From assembly GCA_007129775.1 (NCBI GenBank), contig SKUV01000142.1, positions 1-21,447 of the forward strand: a stretch of DNA of 21,447 nucleotides, given 5' to 3'. A program made the translations under genes and the position numbers. This DNA is from Paracoccaceae bacterium. GTDB lineage: Bacteria > Pseudomonadota > Alphaproteobacteria > Rhodobacterales > Rhodobacteraceae. This document shows positions 1 to 6,760 of this stretch, in pieces. Below the pieces are notes generated by a model. It saw only the letters and a program-made list of their open reading frames with translations. It did not search any database and had not been told where the DNA came from. The stretch's first letter is position 1. The number at the start of each line of letters is the position of its first letter.

Positions 1-116
1 AGGCGATCCTTGTCCTTGCCGAGGGTCGGCTCGAAGGTGGCGTCGATGCCGCGGTCGCGGAAGATCTACACGGCGGTGGGGGACAGGGCGTCGGAGACGA
101 GAACTTTGGGCGCCAT
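1..116 (-). pseudogene. serA: 5' end of D-3-phosphoglycerate dehydrogenase, interrupted by an in-frame TAG
   Basis: SerA oxidises 3-phosphoglycerate to 3-phosphohydroxypyruvate, the first step of serine synthesis in the cytosol. The start at 116 has a strong ribosome site (AAGGAG, 7 bases upstream). The frame reads MAPKVLVSDALSPTAV, then TAG at 66-68, then IFRDRGIDATFEPTLGKDKD, which is a typical alphaproteobacterial SerA N-terminus on both sides of the stop. The interrupted position is normally Gln; CAG to TAG is a single C-to-T change. It follows serC in the same direction after a 73-base gap, the usual serC-serA operon order. The rest of the gene lies outside the window. No ATG, GTG or TTG restart lies between the stop and the window edge. 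Identity is strong although only 38 codons are seen; whether the gene is truly broken or the base is wrong cannot be told here. Confidence 0.8.
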
Positions 117-189
117 GGTCAGGCTCCTTGTGAATGTGTGGTGATTTGGGGTCGACCGCCCGCACGGGGGGGCGGCTTGAAAAGGGGGA

Positions 190-1347
190 TCAGGCGGCGG
201 CGGCCTGCGCGGAGATCTCGGCCTCGAAGGCCCATTCGATCCACGGCATCAGCGCCTCGATATCCGAGGTCTCGACGGTGGAGCCGCACCAGATCCGCAG
301 CCCCGGCGGTGCGTCGCGATAGGAGCCGATATCGAAGGCCACGCCCTCTTTCTCCAGCCGCTTCGCGACGGCTTTGGCAAAGGCTGCGCCATCCGAGATA
401 CGCGGGTCGGTGAATTTCAGGCAGACGCTGGTCGTGGAGGCCGTGGCCGGATCTTCGGCGAGGTTCGCGATCCAGTCGCGCGCCTGCACGAAACCGGCGA
501 CAGCGGCGGCATTCGCCTCGGCCCGGGCGATCAGGGCGGGCAGGCCGCCGATCCCCTCGGCCCAGTCGAGCGCCTGCAGATAATCCTCCACCGCAAGCAT
601 GGAGGGCGTGTTGATCGTTTCGCCGCGAAAGATGCCTTCGATCAGCTTGCCGCCCTTGGTCAGGCGGAAAATCTTGGGGAGCGGCCACGGCGGCGTGTAG
701 GATTCCAGCCGTTCGACCGCGCGGGGGCTCAGGATCAGCATGCCATGCGCAGCCTCGCCCCCCAGCACCTTTTGCCAGGAGAAGGTCGTCACATCCAGCT
801 TGTCCCACGGCAGGGCCATCGCGAAGGCGGCGCTCGTGGCGTCACAGAGCGTCAGCCCCCCCCGGTCGGCCGGGATCGCCGCGCCATCGGGCATGCGCAC
901 GCCCGAGGTCGTGCCGTTCCATGTAAAGCAGACGTCGCGGTCGTAATCGAGCGTGGCCATGTCCACGATCTGCCCGTAAGGCGCCTCGTGCACCCGGGCG
1001 TCGAGCTTCAGTTGCTTGACGGCATCGGTCACCCAGCCCGCGCCGAAGCTTTCCCAGGCCACCATCTCGGCCGGGCGCGCGCCCAGCATGGTCCACATCG
1101 CCATCTCGAAGGCGCCAGTGTCCGAGGCCGGGACGATGCCGATCCGGTAATCGGCCGGAACGCCGAGAATCGCGCGCGTCCGCTCAATGGCATCGGCCAG
1201 CTTGGCCTTGCCGATGGCGGCGCGATGCGACCGGCCGAGCGCGGCACCGGACAGCTTGTCGAGCGAAAAGGCGGGGGGTTTGGCACAGGGGCCGGAGGAA
1301 AAACGCGGATTGACCGGCCGCGCGGCCGGGGTCGTGGTGGTCGTCAT
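190..1347 (-). CDS. serC: phosphoserine aminotransferase (alphaproteobacterial/Methanosarcina-type SerC)
   Basis: Transfers an amino group from glutamate to 3-phosphohydroxypyruvate to give phosphoserine; class V aminotransferase fold, PLP-dependent, cytosolic. The 385-residue product begins with the family pattern NPRFSSGPCAKPP near residues 13-25, and the PLP lysine is K193 in TFSWQKVLGGEAAHG. FRGETINTPSML in the C-terminal half is typical of the subfamily. Length fits the longer SerC type (about 375-390) rather than the E. coli type (about 360). The start at 1347 sits just downstream of a structured leader whose second hairpin loop carries the GGAAGG ribosome site. It is followed by serA, so the two probably form one transcript. 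Confidence in function is high. Confidence 0.95.
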   Translation of the reverse strand: MTTTTTPAARPVNPRFSSGPCAKPPAFSLDKLSGAALGRSHRAAIGKAKLADAIERTRAILGVPADYRIGIVPASDTGAFEMAMWTMLGARPAEMVAWESFGAGWVTDAVKQLKLDARVHEAPYGQIVDMATLDYDRDVCFTWNGTTSGVRMPDGAAIPADRGGLTLCDATSAAFAMALPWDKLDVTTFSWQKVLGGEAAHGMLILSPRAVERLESYTPPWPLPKIFRLTKGGKLIEGIFRGETINTPSMLAVEDYLQALDWAEGIGGLPALIARAEANAAAVAGFVQARDWIANLAEDPATASTTSVCLKFTDPRISDGAAFAKAVAKRLEKEGVAFDIGSYRDAPPGLRIWCGSTVETSDIEALMPWIEWAFEAEISAQAAAA

Positions 1348-1348
1348 G

Positions 1349-1408
1349 TGCTATCCTTCCAGATAAGCGCCCTTCGTTGGGGAAGGGTGTCCCACCTGCG
1401 CGGATAGG
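1349..1408 (-). ncRNA. structured 5' leader of serC, probable serC RNA motif
   Basis: On the minus strand just before serC there are two small hairpins. The first is CCCTTC/GAAGGG (1382-1387 with 1370-1375, 6-base loop). The second is TATC/GATA (1362-1365 with 1352-1355), whose loop contains the ribosome-binding GGAAG. An upstream CTATCC (minus strand, 1402-1407) is also fully complementary to GGATAG (1351-1356) over the ribosome site, so an alternative fold could hide it. A conserved serC RNA motif of this size and place is known from alphaproteobacteria, and the tail (GGGCGCTTATCTGGAAGGA) looks like it from memory. The ligand or signal for that motif is not established as far as I know. I could not run a covariance search. 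Confidence 0.6.
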
Positions 1409-1462
1409 GTGTTTGTGCGGCCTTGGCAAGTGCTGTTGCGCGCACAGGGCAGAACCGAGGCA

Positions 1463-1495
1463 GCACCGGGGCCGCACCGGGGCCGCGCACCGGGG
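1463..1495. repeat. three direct copies of GCACCGGGG
   Basis: The nonamer GCACCGGGG occurs at 1463-1471, 1474-1482 and 1487-1495, spaced 11 and 13 bases apart. It lies between the aminotransferase stop (1527) and the serC leader. It could be a protein-binding cluster, since the spacing is near one helical turn, or a slippage product in GC-rich DNA. Function unknown. Confidence 0.6.
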
Positions 1496-1526
1496 TGATG
1501 CGCGGCCGGCTGTGGCGCACGGATGC

Positions 1527-2858
1527 TCAGGCGACCTGCGCCAGCGCCTCGGTCACGGCATCGTCGAGCCTGTCGACGATGTCGTCGATATCGGCCTCGC
1601 GCACGATGAAGGGCGGGGCCAGCAGCACATGATCGCCCTGCACCCCATCCACCGTGCCGCCCATGGGATATACCATCAGACCCCGCGCCATGGCGGCAGC
1701 CTTGATCCGGGCATGCAGCTTGTGCGCCGGGGCGAAGGGGGTCTTGCGCTCGCGGTCGGCGACCAGTTCGATGGCCTGAAACAGGCCGCGCCCCCGGATA
1801 TCGCCCACATGGGGGTTCTGGCCGAAGGTCGTGTGAAGCCGCGCGTTCAGATGCCGGCCCATGGCCTGCACATTTTCCAGCAGCCCGTCGCGGGCGATCA
1901 CCTCCTGCACCGCGAGCCCGGCGGCGGCCGCCATCGGGTGGCCCATATAGGTATGGCCATGCTGGAAAAAGCCCGAGCCGTTGGCGAAGGCGTCGTAAAT
2001 CCGCCGGCTCAGCAGGGTCGCTCCGATGGGCTGATAGCCGCCGCCCAGCCCCTTGGCGATGGCCATGATGTCGGGGCTGACCCCGTCCTGCTCGCAGGCA
2101 TGCAGGGTGCCGGTCCGGCCCATGCCGCACATCACCTCGTCGAGGATCAGCAGCACGCCATATCGATCGCAGATCTCGCGGATGCGTTTGAGGTAATCGG
2201 CCACCGGCGGCACCGCGCCCGCGGTCGCCCCAACCACCGTTTCGGCCACGAAGGCCGCGACGCTGTCGGGGCCGAGCGCGAGGACCCGGTCTTCAAGCGC
2301 CTGCGCGGCGCGGGCGGCGTAATCCGCGTCGCTCTCGCCCTCTTGCTGCTCGCGATAGGCATAGCAGGGCGCGATATGGTGGGTTTCGACCAGCAGCGGC
2401 CGGAACGGCTCGCGCCGCCATTCGTTGCCGCCGGTGGCCAGTGCGCCGAGCGTGTTGCCGTGATAGCTCTGGCGCCGCGCGATGATGTGGCGGCGCTCGG
2501 GCTGGCCGGTTTCCACGAAATACTGCCGCGCCATCTTGAGCGCCGCCTCCATCGCCTCGGACCCGCCCGACAGCAGATAGACATGGCTCAGCCCCTCCGG
2601 CGCATCGGCGATCAGCCGCTCGCCCAGCGCCTCGGCCACCTCGGTGGTGAAGAACCCGGTATGGGCATAGGCCAGCCGGTCAAGCTGGGCATGAAGCGCG
2701 GCCAGAACATGAGGGTGGCCATGGCCGAGGCAGGACACCGCCGCCCCGCCGGATGCATCGATATAGGAGCGGCCTTCGGTATCGATGATGTGGATGCCCT
2801 GCGCCTGCGCGGCGACGGGCAAGGTGGCGCGGGTGGTGCGGTGCAGAAGGTGGGTCAT
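1527..2858 (-). CDS. class III PLP-dependent aminotransferase
   Basis: A 443-residue fold-type I aminotransferase of the omega-transaminase/ornithine aminotransferase group. Visible family marks are the SGGSEAMEAALKMAR segment (97-111), SYHGNTLGAL (131-140), the cofactor aspartate D240 in LILDEVMCGMGRTG, and the PLP-binding lysine K269 in AIAKGLGGGYQPIGA. A later GHTYMGHPMAAAAGL segment contributes phosphate contacts. I chose the ATG at 2858: it overlaps the stop of the upstream RpiR regulator as ATGA, and the protein then begins directly at the normal family N-terminus. The open frame extends further upstream only as a shadow of the regulator. The amino donor cannot be read from the sequence. 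Pairing with an RpiR regulator, whose SIS domain usually binds a phosphosugar or related small molecule, suggests a catabolic role. Class certain, substrate unknown. Confidence 0.9.
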   Translation of the reverse strand: MTHLLHRTTRATLPVAAQAQGIHIIDTEGRSYIDASGGAAVSCLGHGHPHVLAALHAQLDRLAYAHTGFFTTEVAEALGERLIADAPEGLSHVYLLSGGSEAMEAALKMARQYFVETGQPERRHIIARRQSYHGNTLGALATGGNEWRREPFRPLLVETHHIAPCYAYREQQEGESDADYAARAAQALEDRVLALGPDSVAAFVAETVVGATAGAVPPVADYLKRIREICDRYGVLLILDEVMCGMGRTGTLHACEQDGVSPDIMAIAKGLGGGYQPIGATLLSRRIYDAFANGSGFFQHGHTYMGHPMAAAAGLAVQEVIARDGLLENVQAMGRHLNARLHTTFGQNPHVGDIRGRGLFQAIELVADRERKTPFAPAHKLHARIKAAAMARGLMVYPMGGTVDGVQGDHVLLAPPFIVREADIDDIVDRLDDAVTEALAQVA

Positions 2859-3778
2859 GGCGTGTCGCTCTTTGAGGGGAGGCCGGACGCGGGGCTTCGC
2901 TGCCGGCGGTGGGCTCGCCCGCGAGGGGCGCGGTCGAGAAAGGTGTCGAGTGCCGCGTTCTGGGCATCGAGCGCGCGCAACCGCGCCAGCGCGGCCTCGC
3001 CCAGGCGCGCGGCGCATTGTGCGGCCAGCGCCTCGGCCAGTGCAAAGGCCGGGGTCATCGCGTGCAGGAAGCCGGGGGCGCCGGTGGGGGCGACCAGTGT
3101 CGCGGGATCGCCGCGTGCGGCCAGCGGCGAGTTCTCGCTGTCGGTCAGCGCGACAACGCGTAGGCCGCGGCCGCGGGCCAGATCGGTCAGCGCGACCGTC
3201 GCCCGGGCATAGGGGCGCAGCCCGACCACAATCAGCGTATCCTGCGCATCACCCTCGTGGAGCGGGTCCGCCCCGGTCGCACCCGGCGCATCGAGAAACC
3301 GCGCGTCTGGGGTCACCAGCGACAGCGCGTAGTAAAGATGCCATGCCACCGAATGGCTCGCCCGCAGCCCCAGCACATGGACGCGGCGGGACAGGGTGAT
3401 GCAATCCGCCGCCGCGTCGATCGCGTCGATCGTGGCGGGGGCGTTCAGTGCTTCCAGATGGCGTGACAGGGCCGCCAGCATACCGCGCCCGGCGTCGCCA
3501 TTGGCCAGACGCGGCGCCGCCTGCCGCGCGAGCCCGGCCGAAGCCGCGCGCAGGTTGGCGACATAGGCCGCCCGCAGGTTGTCGAACCCGCCGAGGCCCA
3601 GCGCCTGCGCAAGGCGGGTCATCGTTGCCGGGGCCACATCGGCCAGCCGCGCCTGTTCACGCATCGACAAGAGCGCGACTTCTTCCGGATGGTCGAGAAC
3701 CCAGCGCGCCGCCCGTTGCAATTGTTGCGACAGTTCGGGGAATCGCTGGGCGATGAGGGCGTCATGGGGTCCGTTCAT
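2855..3778 (-). CDS. MurR/RpiR-family transcriptional regulator
   Basis: A 307-residue DNA-binding regulator with an N-terminal HTH_6 domain (about residues 5-80, helix-turn-helix around SMREQARLADVAPATMTRLA at 38-57) and a C-terminal SIS sugar-isomerase-like sensor domain (about 125-255; VHVLGLRASHSVAWHLYYAL and VVALTDSENSPLA are typical). The start is the ATG at 3778. A TTG at 3826 in the same frame would add 16 poorly conserved residues and lies inside an inverted repeat, so it is less likely. The stop overlaps the start of the class III aminotransferase (ATGA), so the two are translationally coupled and the aminotransferase is the obvious target. The repeat at 3820-3837 is the likely site of autoregulation. 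The effector is unknown. Confidence 0.88.
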   Translation of the reverse strand: MNGPHDALIAQRFPELSQQLQRAARWVLDHPEEVALLSMREQARLADVAPATMTRLAQALGLGGFDNLRAAYVANLRAASAGLARQAAPRLANGDAGRGMLAALSRHLEALNAPATIDAIDAAADCITLSRRVHVLGLRASHSVAWHLYYALSLVTPDARFLDAPGATGADPLHEGDAQDTLIVVGLRPYARATVALTDLARGRGLRVVALTDSENSPLAARGDPATLVAPTGAPGFLHAMTPAFALAEALAAQCAARLGEAALARLRALDAQNAALDTFLDRAPRGRAHRRQRSPASGLPSKSDTP

Positions 3779-3819
3779 GGGGCGAGGTCTACACGACCCG
3801 ACTGCGGTTTGCAACGAAT

Positions 3820-3837
3820 GTTTCAAGATTATGAAAC
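3820..3837. promoter_or_regulatory. inverted repeat, probable RpiR-family operator
   Basis: A perfect 6-base inverted repeat, GTTTCA-N6-TGAAAC, lies 42 bases upstream of the RpiR regulator start. Several RpiR-family regulators bind TTTCA/TGAAA-type palindromes, so autoregulation of the regulator-aminotransferase unit is a reasonable inference. No footprint or motif comparison could be done. Confidence 0.5.
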
Positions 3838-3846
3838 ACTGCTCCG

Positions 3847-3865
3847 GGCCCGGCGCAGCCGGGCC
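3847..3865. other. GC-rich hairpin between phoB and the RpiR gene
   Basis: A perfect 8-bp stem, GGCCCGGC/GCCGGGCC, with a 3-base loop. It lies 182 bases beyond the phoB stop and just upstream of the RpiR operator-like repeat. No clear T-run follows on the minus strand, so it is at best a weak terminator for phoB; it may equally be a simple intergenic palindrome. Confidence 0.35.
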
Positions 3866-3939
3866 GGTGCTCCGGATGGCGGACGGAGAAATCCGGCCGC
3901 TCCCGGCAAGCCCTGCGGCCTGTCAATCAGCTTGTCCTG

Positions 3940-3954
3940 GCAAAGTAGCTTTGC
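3940..3954. promoter_or_regulatory. inverted repeat GCAAAG-TAG-CTTTGC, role unknown
   Basis: A perfect 6-base inverted repeat with a 3-base centre in the 269-base gap between phoB and the RpiR gene. It is more AT-rich than its surroundings. It could be an operator or a short RNA hairpin downstream of phoB; no T-run follows on either strand. Confidence 0.3.
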
Positions 3955-4047
3955 GTCGGCGATCCTCGCCGCCGCCCCGGGCGGTGCCGGCGACTGTTCC
4001 AGCCGGGCGCCGACCTCCCGCGGCGGTGGCCGCGGCGCGAGGCGGTT

Positions 4048-4749
4048 TCAGCCGATGGCGTAGCCCACGCCGCGCACCGTGCGGATCGGGTCCGCGGCGC
4101 CCCGGGCGCATAATGCCTTGCGCAGGCGCCCGACATGGACATCCACAGTGCGGCTGTCGATGCAGATGTCCCGCCCCCAGACCCGGTCCAGCAGCGCCTC
4201 GCGGCTCCAGACCCTGCCCGGGCGCTCCATGAAAGCCGACAGCAGCCTGAACTCGGTCGGGCCAAGATGAAGCGATTCGCCGTCGCGGCTGACCAGATGG
4301 CTGTCGGGATCGAGCCGGATGCCCTCCACCTCAAGCACCTGCCCGGCGCTGACCGGCCGCAGGCGGCGAAGGTTCGCCCGCACCCGCGCGACAAGTTCGG
4401 CCACCGAATAGGGTTTCACGATGTAATCGTCGGCCCCGGTGTCGAGGCCGCGCACCCTGTCGCTTTCCTCGGAGCGGGCCGAAACCATGATCACCGCCGC
4501 CTCGCGCCCCGCGGGGCTGGCCTTGATCTGCCGGCAGGCCTCCAGCCCCGACAGGCGCGGCAGCATCCAGTCCATCAGCACGATATCCGGCCCCTGCTCG
4601 GCCACGGCCAGCAGTGCCTCCTCGCCGTCGCGGGCAGTCGCGACGCGAAAACCCGCCGCCTTCAGGTTGTAGCTCAGGAGCGCCAGTTGGGCTGGCTCGT
4701 CATCGACGATCAGAACCAGCGGCTCGGCGATCCGTGTCATCCGCGTCAT
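4048..4749 (-). CDS. phoB: phosphate regulon response regulator PhoB
   Basis: Two-component response regulator that, once phosphorylated by its histidine kinase, activates phosphate-starvation genes. The 233-residue protein has a receiver domain (about 10-125) with the acidic pair D16/D17, phosphoacceptor D60 in VLMDWMLPRLSG, S90 and K112 in DDYIVKPYS. It is followed by an OmpR-type winged helix (about 135-233) ending RTVRGVGYAIG. The start at 4749 overlaps the phoU stop (ATGA), and a second in-frame ATG at 4740 is a less coupled alternative. The SRTVDVHVGRLRKAL segment matches the DNA-recognition helix of PhoB. No phoR kinase is adjacent. The assignment to PhoB rather than another OmpR-type regulator rests on both the sequence and the phoU neighbour. 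Confidence 0.92.
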   Translation of the reverse strand: MTRMTRIAEPLVLIVDDEPAQLALLSYNLKAAGFRVATARDGEEALLAVAEQGPDIVLMDWMLPRLSGLEACRQIKASPAGREAAVIMVSARSEESDRVRGLDTGADDYIVKPYSVAELVARVRANLRRLRPVSAGQVLEVEGIRLDPDSHLVSRDGESLHLGPTEFRLLSAFMERPGRVWSREALLDRVWGRDICIDSRTVDVHVGRLRKALCARGAADPIRTVRGVGYAIG

Positions 4750-5453
4750 TCTCCCGGGCCCCGGATCGTCGCGGTCGAATGGCCCTTCTGGCGCGGCTCC
4801 ATCCGGCGACCTTCGGCGACGAAAATGACATTTTCTGCCCCGTGCGTCACCAGATCGCCCATGCGTTCGATGTTCTTGGCGATGAAGATGTAATGCAGGC
4901 ACGCGCTGATGTTGCGGGGGTCTTCCATCATGTGGGTGATGAATTCGCGGAAGAGCGCGTTGGTCATGTCGTCGACCTCCACGTCCCGGGCGATCACGTC
5001 GCGCGCCAGGTCCACATCCAGCCGCGCGTAGGAATCGAGCATGTCCTTCAGCATCTGCCCCACAAGCCGCGACTGGCGGCGCAGGGCGCCGGCCGCGCCT
5101 TCGATCGTCGGCGCGGTGGTCAGCACCGCCACGCGCCGCGCCATGTTCTTGGCGTAATCGCCCAGACGTTCCATCTCGCCCGCGATCTTGATCACCGCCA
5201 CGGCCGCGCGCAGATCGTCCGCTTGCGGCTGGCGCAGCGCGAGCAGGCGCACCACCTGCGAGTCGATCTCCTGTTCCGCGGCGTCGATGGCGCGGTCGCC
5301 TTCGATGACCTCGGCGGCCAGTTCCTCGTCGCGATGCTCCAGCGCGCGCGATGCGTCGAGGATCGCAGCCTCGACCTTGCCGCCCATGGTCAGAACCGAA
5401 AGGCGGATCGCATCAAGATCGCGGTCAAAGGCGGAAAGCGTGTGCTTCTTCAT
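4746..5453 (-). CDS. phoU: phosphate signalling protein PhoU
   Basis: PhoU dampens the phosphate regulon by linking the Pst transporter to the PhoR kinase; peripheral cytoplasmic protein. The 235-residue product is two repeated three-helix bundles, each with the metal-binding E-R-x-x-D motif: E95/D99 in GEMERLGDYAKNMARR and E196/D200 in KNIERMGDLVTHGAENV. The start at 5453 has a GAAGGA ribosome site. The frame stays open upstream but carries no family similarity. The stop overlaps the phoB start, so phoU and phoB are translationally coupled. The usual upstream pstSCAB genes are missing here: a DpaL-like lyase gene precedes phoU by about 93 bases. Confidence 0.95.
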   Translation of the reverse strand: MKKHTLSAFDRDLDAIRLSVLTMGGKVEAAILDASRALEHRDEELAAEVIEGDRAIDAAEQEIDSQVVRLLALRQPQADDLRAAVAVIKIAGEMERLGDYAKNMARRVAVLTTAPTIEGAAGALRRQSRLVGQMLKDMLDSYARLDVDLARDVIARDVEVDDMTNALFREFITHMMEDPRNISACLHYIFIAKNIERMGDLVTHGAENVIFVAEGRRMEPRQKGHSTATIRGPGE

Positions 5454-5535
5454 GCGCGTGTTCCTTCTTCGGCGGTGCAGCGGCCTGCCGGCCAACTCGC
5501 CCACCGTTCGCTTCGGTTCGGGAAATACGCCGCAA

Positions 5536-5550
5536 ATGAAACAGTTTCAT
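5536..5550. promoter_or_regulatory. perfect palindrome ATGAAAC-A-GTTTCAT upstream of phoU
   Basis: A perfect 15-base palindrome with 7-base arms, overlapping the stop codon of the DpaL-like gene and about 83 bases before phoU. On the minus strand it follows TGTCAT, so the block partly resembles a PHO box (TGTCAT repeats at 11-base spacing), but the second half matches poorly. It shares the TGAAAC/GTTTCA half-site with the repeat at 3820-3837, in the opposite arrangement. It could be an operator for phoU-phoB. Confidence 0.45.
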
Positions 5551-6602
5551 GACACTGGTGGCGCCTGATCCTCCGGGCCCTCGCTCAGGATGACCAGCAC
5601 GCTGGCATCGGCGGGCAGATCGAGCCTTCTCAGCCCTGCCAGCCCCGCGGCCCCCGAAGGCGTCGTCGGCAGGCCGTGACCAGCCAGAAGGGCAGCGGTT
5701 TCCTCCGCCTCGGCATCCGAGATGGTAACGAACAGGTCGGCATCGCGCGCCAGCCCGTTCAGCGCGATCAGCGAAGGTTCCTTGCAATCGAGCCGCCCCA
5801 TGCAGGAGGGCGCGCCCGGTGCCTCCACCACGCCGCCGGCGCGGATGCTTTCGAGCAGGGGACGTGCGTTTTCGGGCTCCACCACGACGATCTGCGGCGC
5901 GTCGCCCAATGCCGCCCGGGCATGGGCGGCCACCGCGGCCGCCAGCCCGCCCACGCCGGCCTGCAGCAGGATATGGTCGGGCGGCGCGGGCATCGCCGCC
6001 ACCGCTTCGGCGGCCAGTTGCAGATAGCCCTCCATCACCCGCAAAGGCATGTCGGAATAGCCGGGCCATGAACTGTCGGACAATAGCGTCCAGCCGTTCT
6101 CTGCCGCTGCCCTGGCGGCGGCGGCCATGCTGGCTTCGTAATCGGTGCCTTCGCGGACCACTTCGGCCCCGCGCGCGGCCAGCCTGCCGGCAAAGGCTGC
6201 CGGCACCGTCTCGGCCAGATAGACCACCGCCCGTGCCCCGAAGATACGTGCCCCGGCGGCCACCGACAGCCCGTGATTGCCCGCGCTTGCGGTGACGAAA
6301 ACGCGCCCGCCAAGCGCCGCGCCGGGATCGGCCGCGCCGGTGGCCACGGCCTCCTGCGCGATGGCATGGGCCGCGCCCAGCGCCTTGAAGCTACCGAGCC
6401 CCATCCGCGCGCTTTCGTCCTTCAGCCAAAGTCGCGCGACCCCCAAAGCCGCGGCCAACGCCGGCAGGTCGCGCAACGGCGTCGCCGCATGGGCCGGGCA
6501 TTGCCGCAACAGCGCTGCCACGCCGGTTGCATCGGCGCGCGGCAGCAGGTCTGCTCCGGGCAGTCCTGTGCCGCGCCATGGATTTTGCAGGATCTCCGGC
6601 AT
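5547..6602 (-). CDS. DpaL-like fold-type II PLP lyase (diaminopropionate ammonia-lyase family)
   Basis: A 351-residue PLP enzyme of the threonine dehydratase/diaminopropionate ammonia-lyase group. TPLRDLPALAAALG (41-54), the PLP lysine K73 in MGLGSFKALGAAHA, the LSDSSWPGY segment (174-182) and the glycine-rich LLQAGVGGLAAAV phosphate site follow E. coli YgeX/DpaL in order. It is about 45 residues shorter than DpaL. The residue aligned with the DpaL aspartate in TTDGNHG is alanine here (A107 in ASAGNHG), while the second aspartate (D176) is kept, so the true substrate may differ, possibly another 2,3-diamino or hydroxy amino acid. The start at 6602 has a perfect AGGAGG site. It is 93 bases upstream of phoU on the same strand; co-transcription is possible but no functional link is obvious. 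Confidence 0.75.
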   Translation of the reverse strand: MPEILQNPWRGTGLPGADLLPRADATGVAALLRQCPAHAATPLRDLPALAAALGVARLWLKDESARMGLGSFKALGAAHAIAQEAVATGAADPGAALGGRVFVTASAGNHGLSVAAGARIFGARAVVYLAETVPAAFAGRLAARGAEVVREGTDYEASMAAAARAAAENGWTLLSDSSWPGYSDMPLRVMEGYLQLAAEAVAAMPAPPDHILLQAGVGGLAAAVAAHARAALGDAPQIVVVEPENARPLLESIRAGGVVEAPGAPSCMGRLDCKEPSLIALNGLARDADLFVTISDAEAEETAALLAGHGLPTTPSGAAGLAGLRRLDLPADASVLVILSEGPEDQAPPVS

Positions 6603-6715
6603 CGCGTCTTGCCTCCTGACGAAAGGTGCAGAAATGTCGCCGACCGGCGGTGGCCGCCCTATCTACCCCGGGCGGCGCGGCTCGTATAGCGGGCTTTGCC
6701 GGCCGGCCCCGCCGG

Positions 6716-6760
6716 CCCGGGCAGATTGCGCGGCTTGCTGCCGGGGCCTCAGTATTTTTT
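6716..6760 (+). terminator. hairpin with T-run upstream of the MFS gene, possible attenuator
   Basis: On the plus strand CCCGGGCAG (6716-6724) can pair, with one internal mismatch, with CTGCCGGGG (6738-6746). After a short gap comes a run of six T (6755-6760). This resembles an intrinsic terminator, but no plus-strand gene lies before it, since the upstream gene points away. If real it would act on a leader of the MFS gene or on an unannotated small transcript. The stem is imperfect and the spacing to the T-run is long, so confidence is low. Confidence 0.3.

Noticed and set aside
1377..3212. A 611-residue plus-strand open frame opposite the aminotransferase and regulator
   Set aside because: Antisense shadow of two conserved proteins; it also covers the serC leader region and has no family features.
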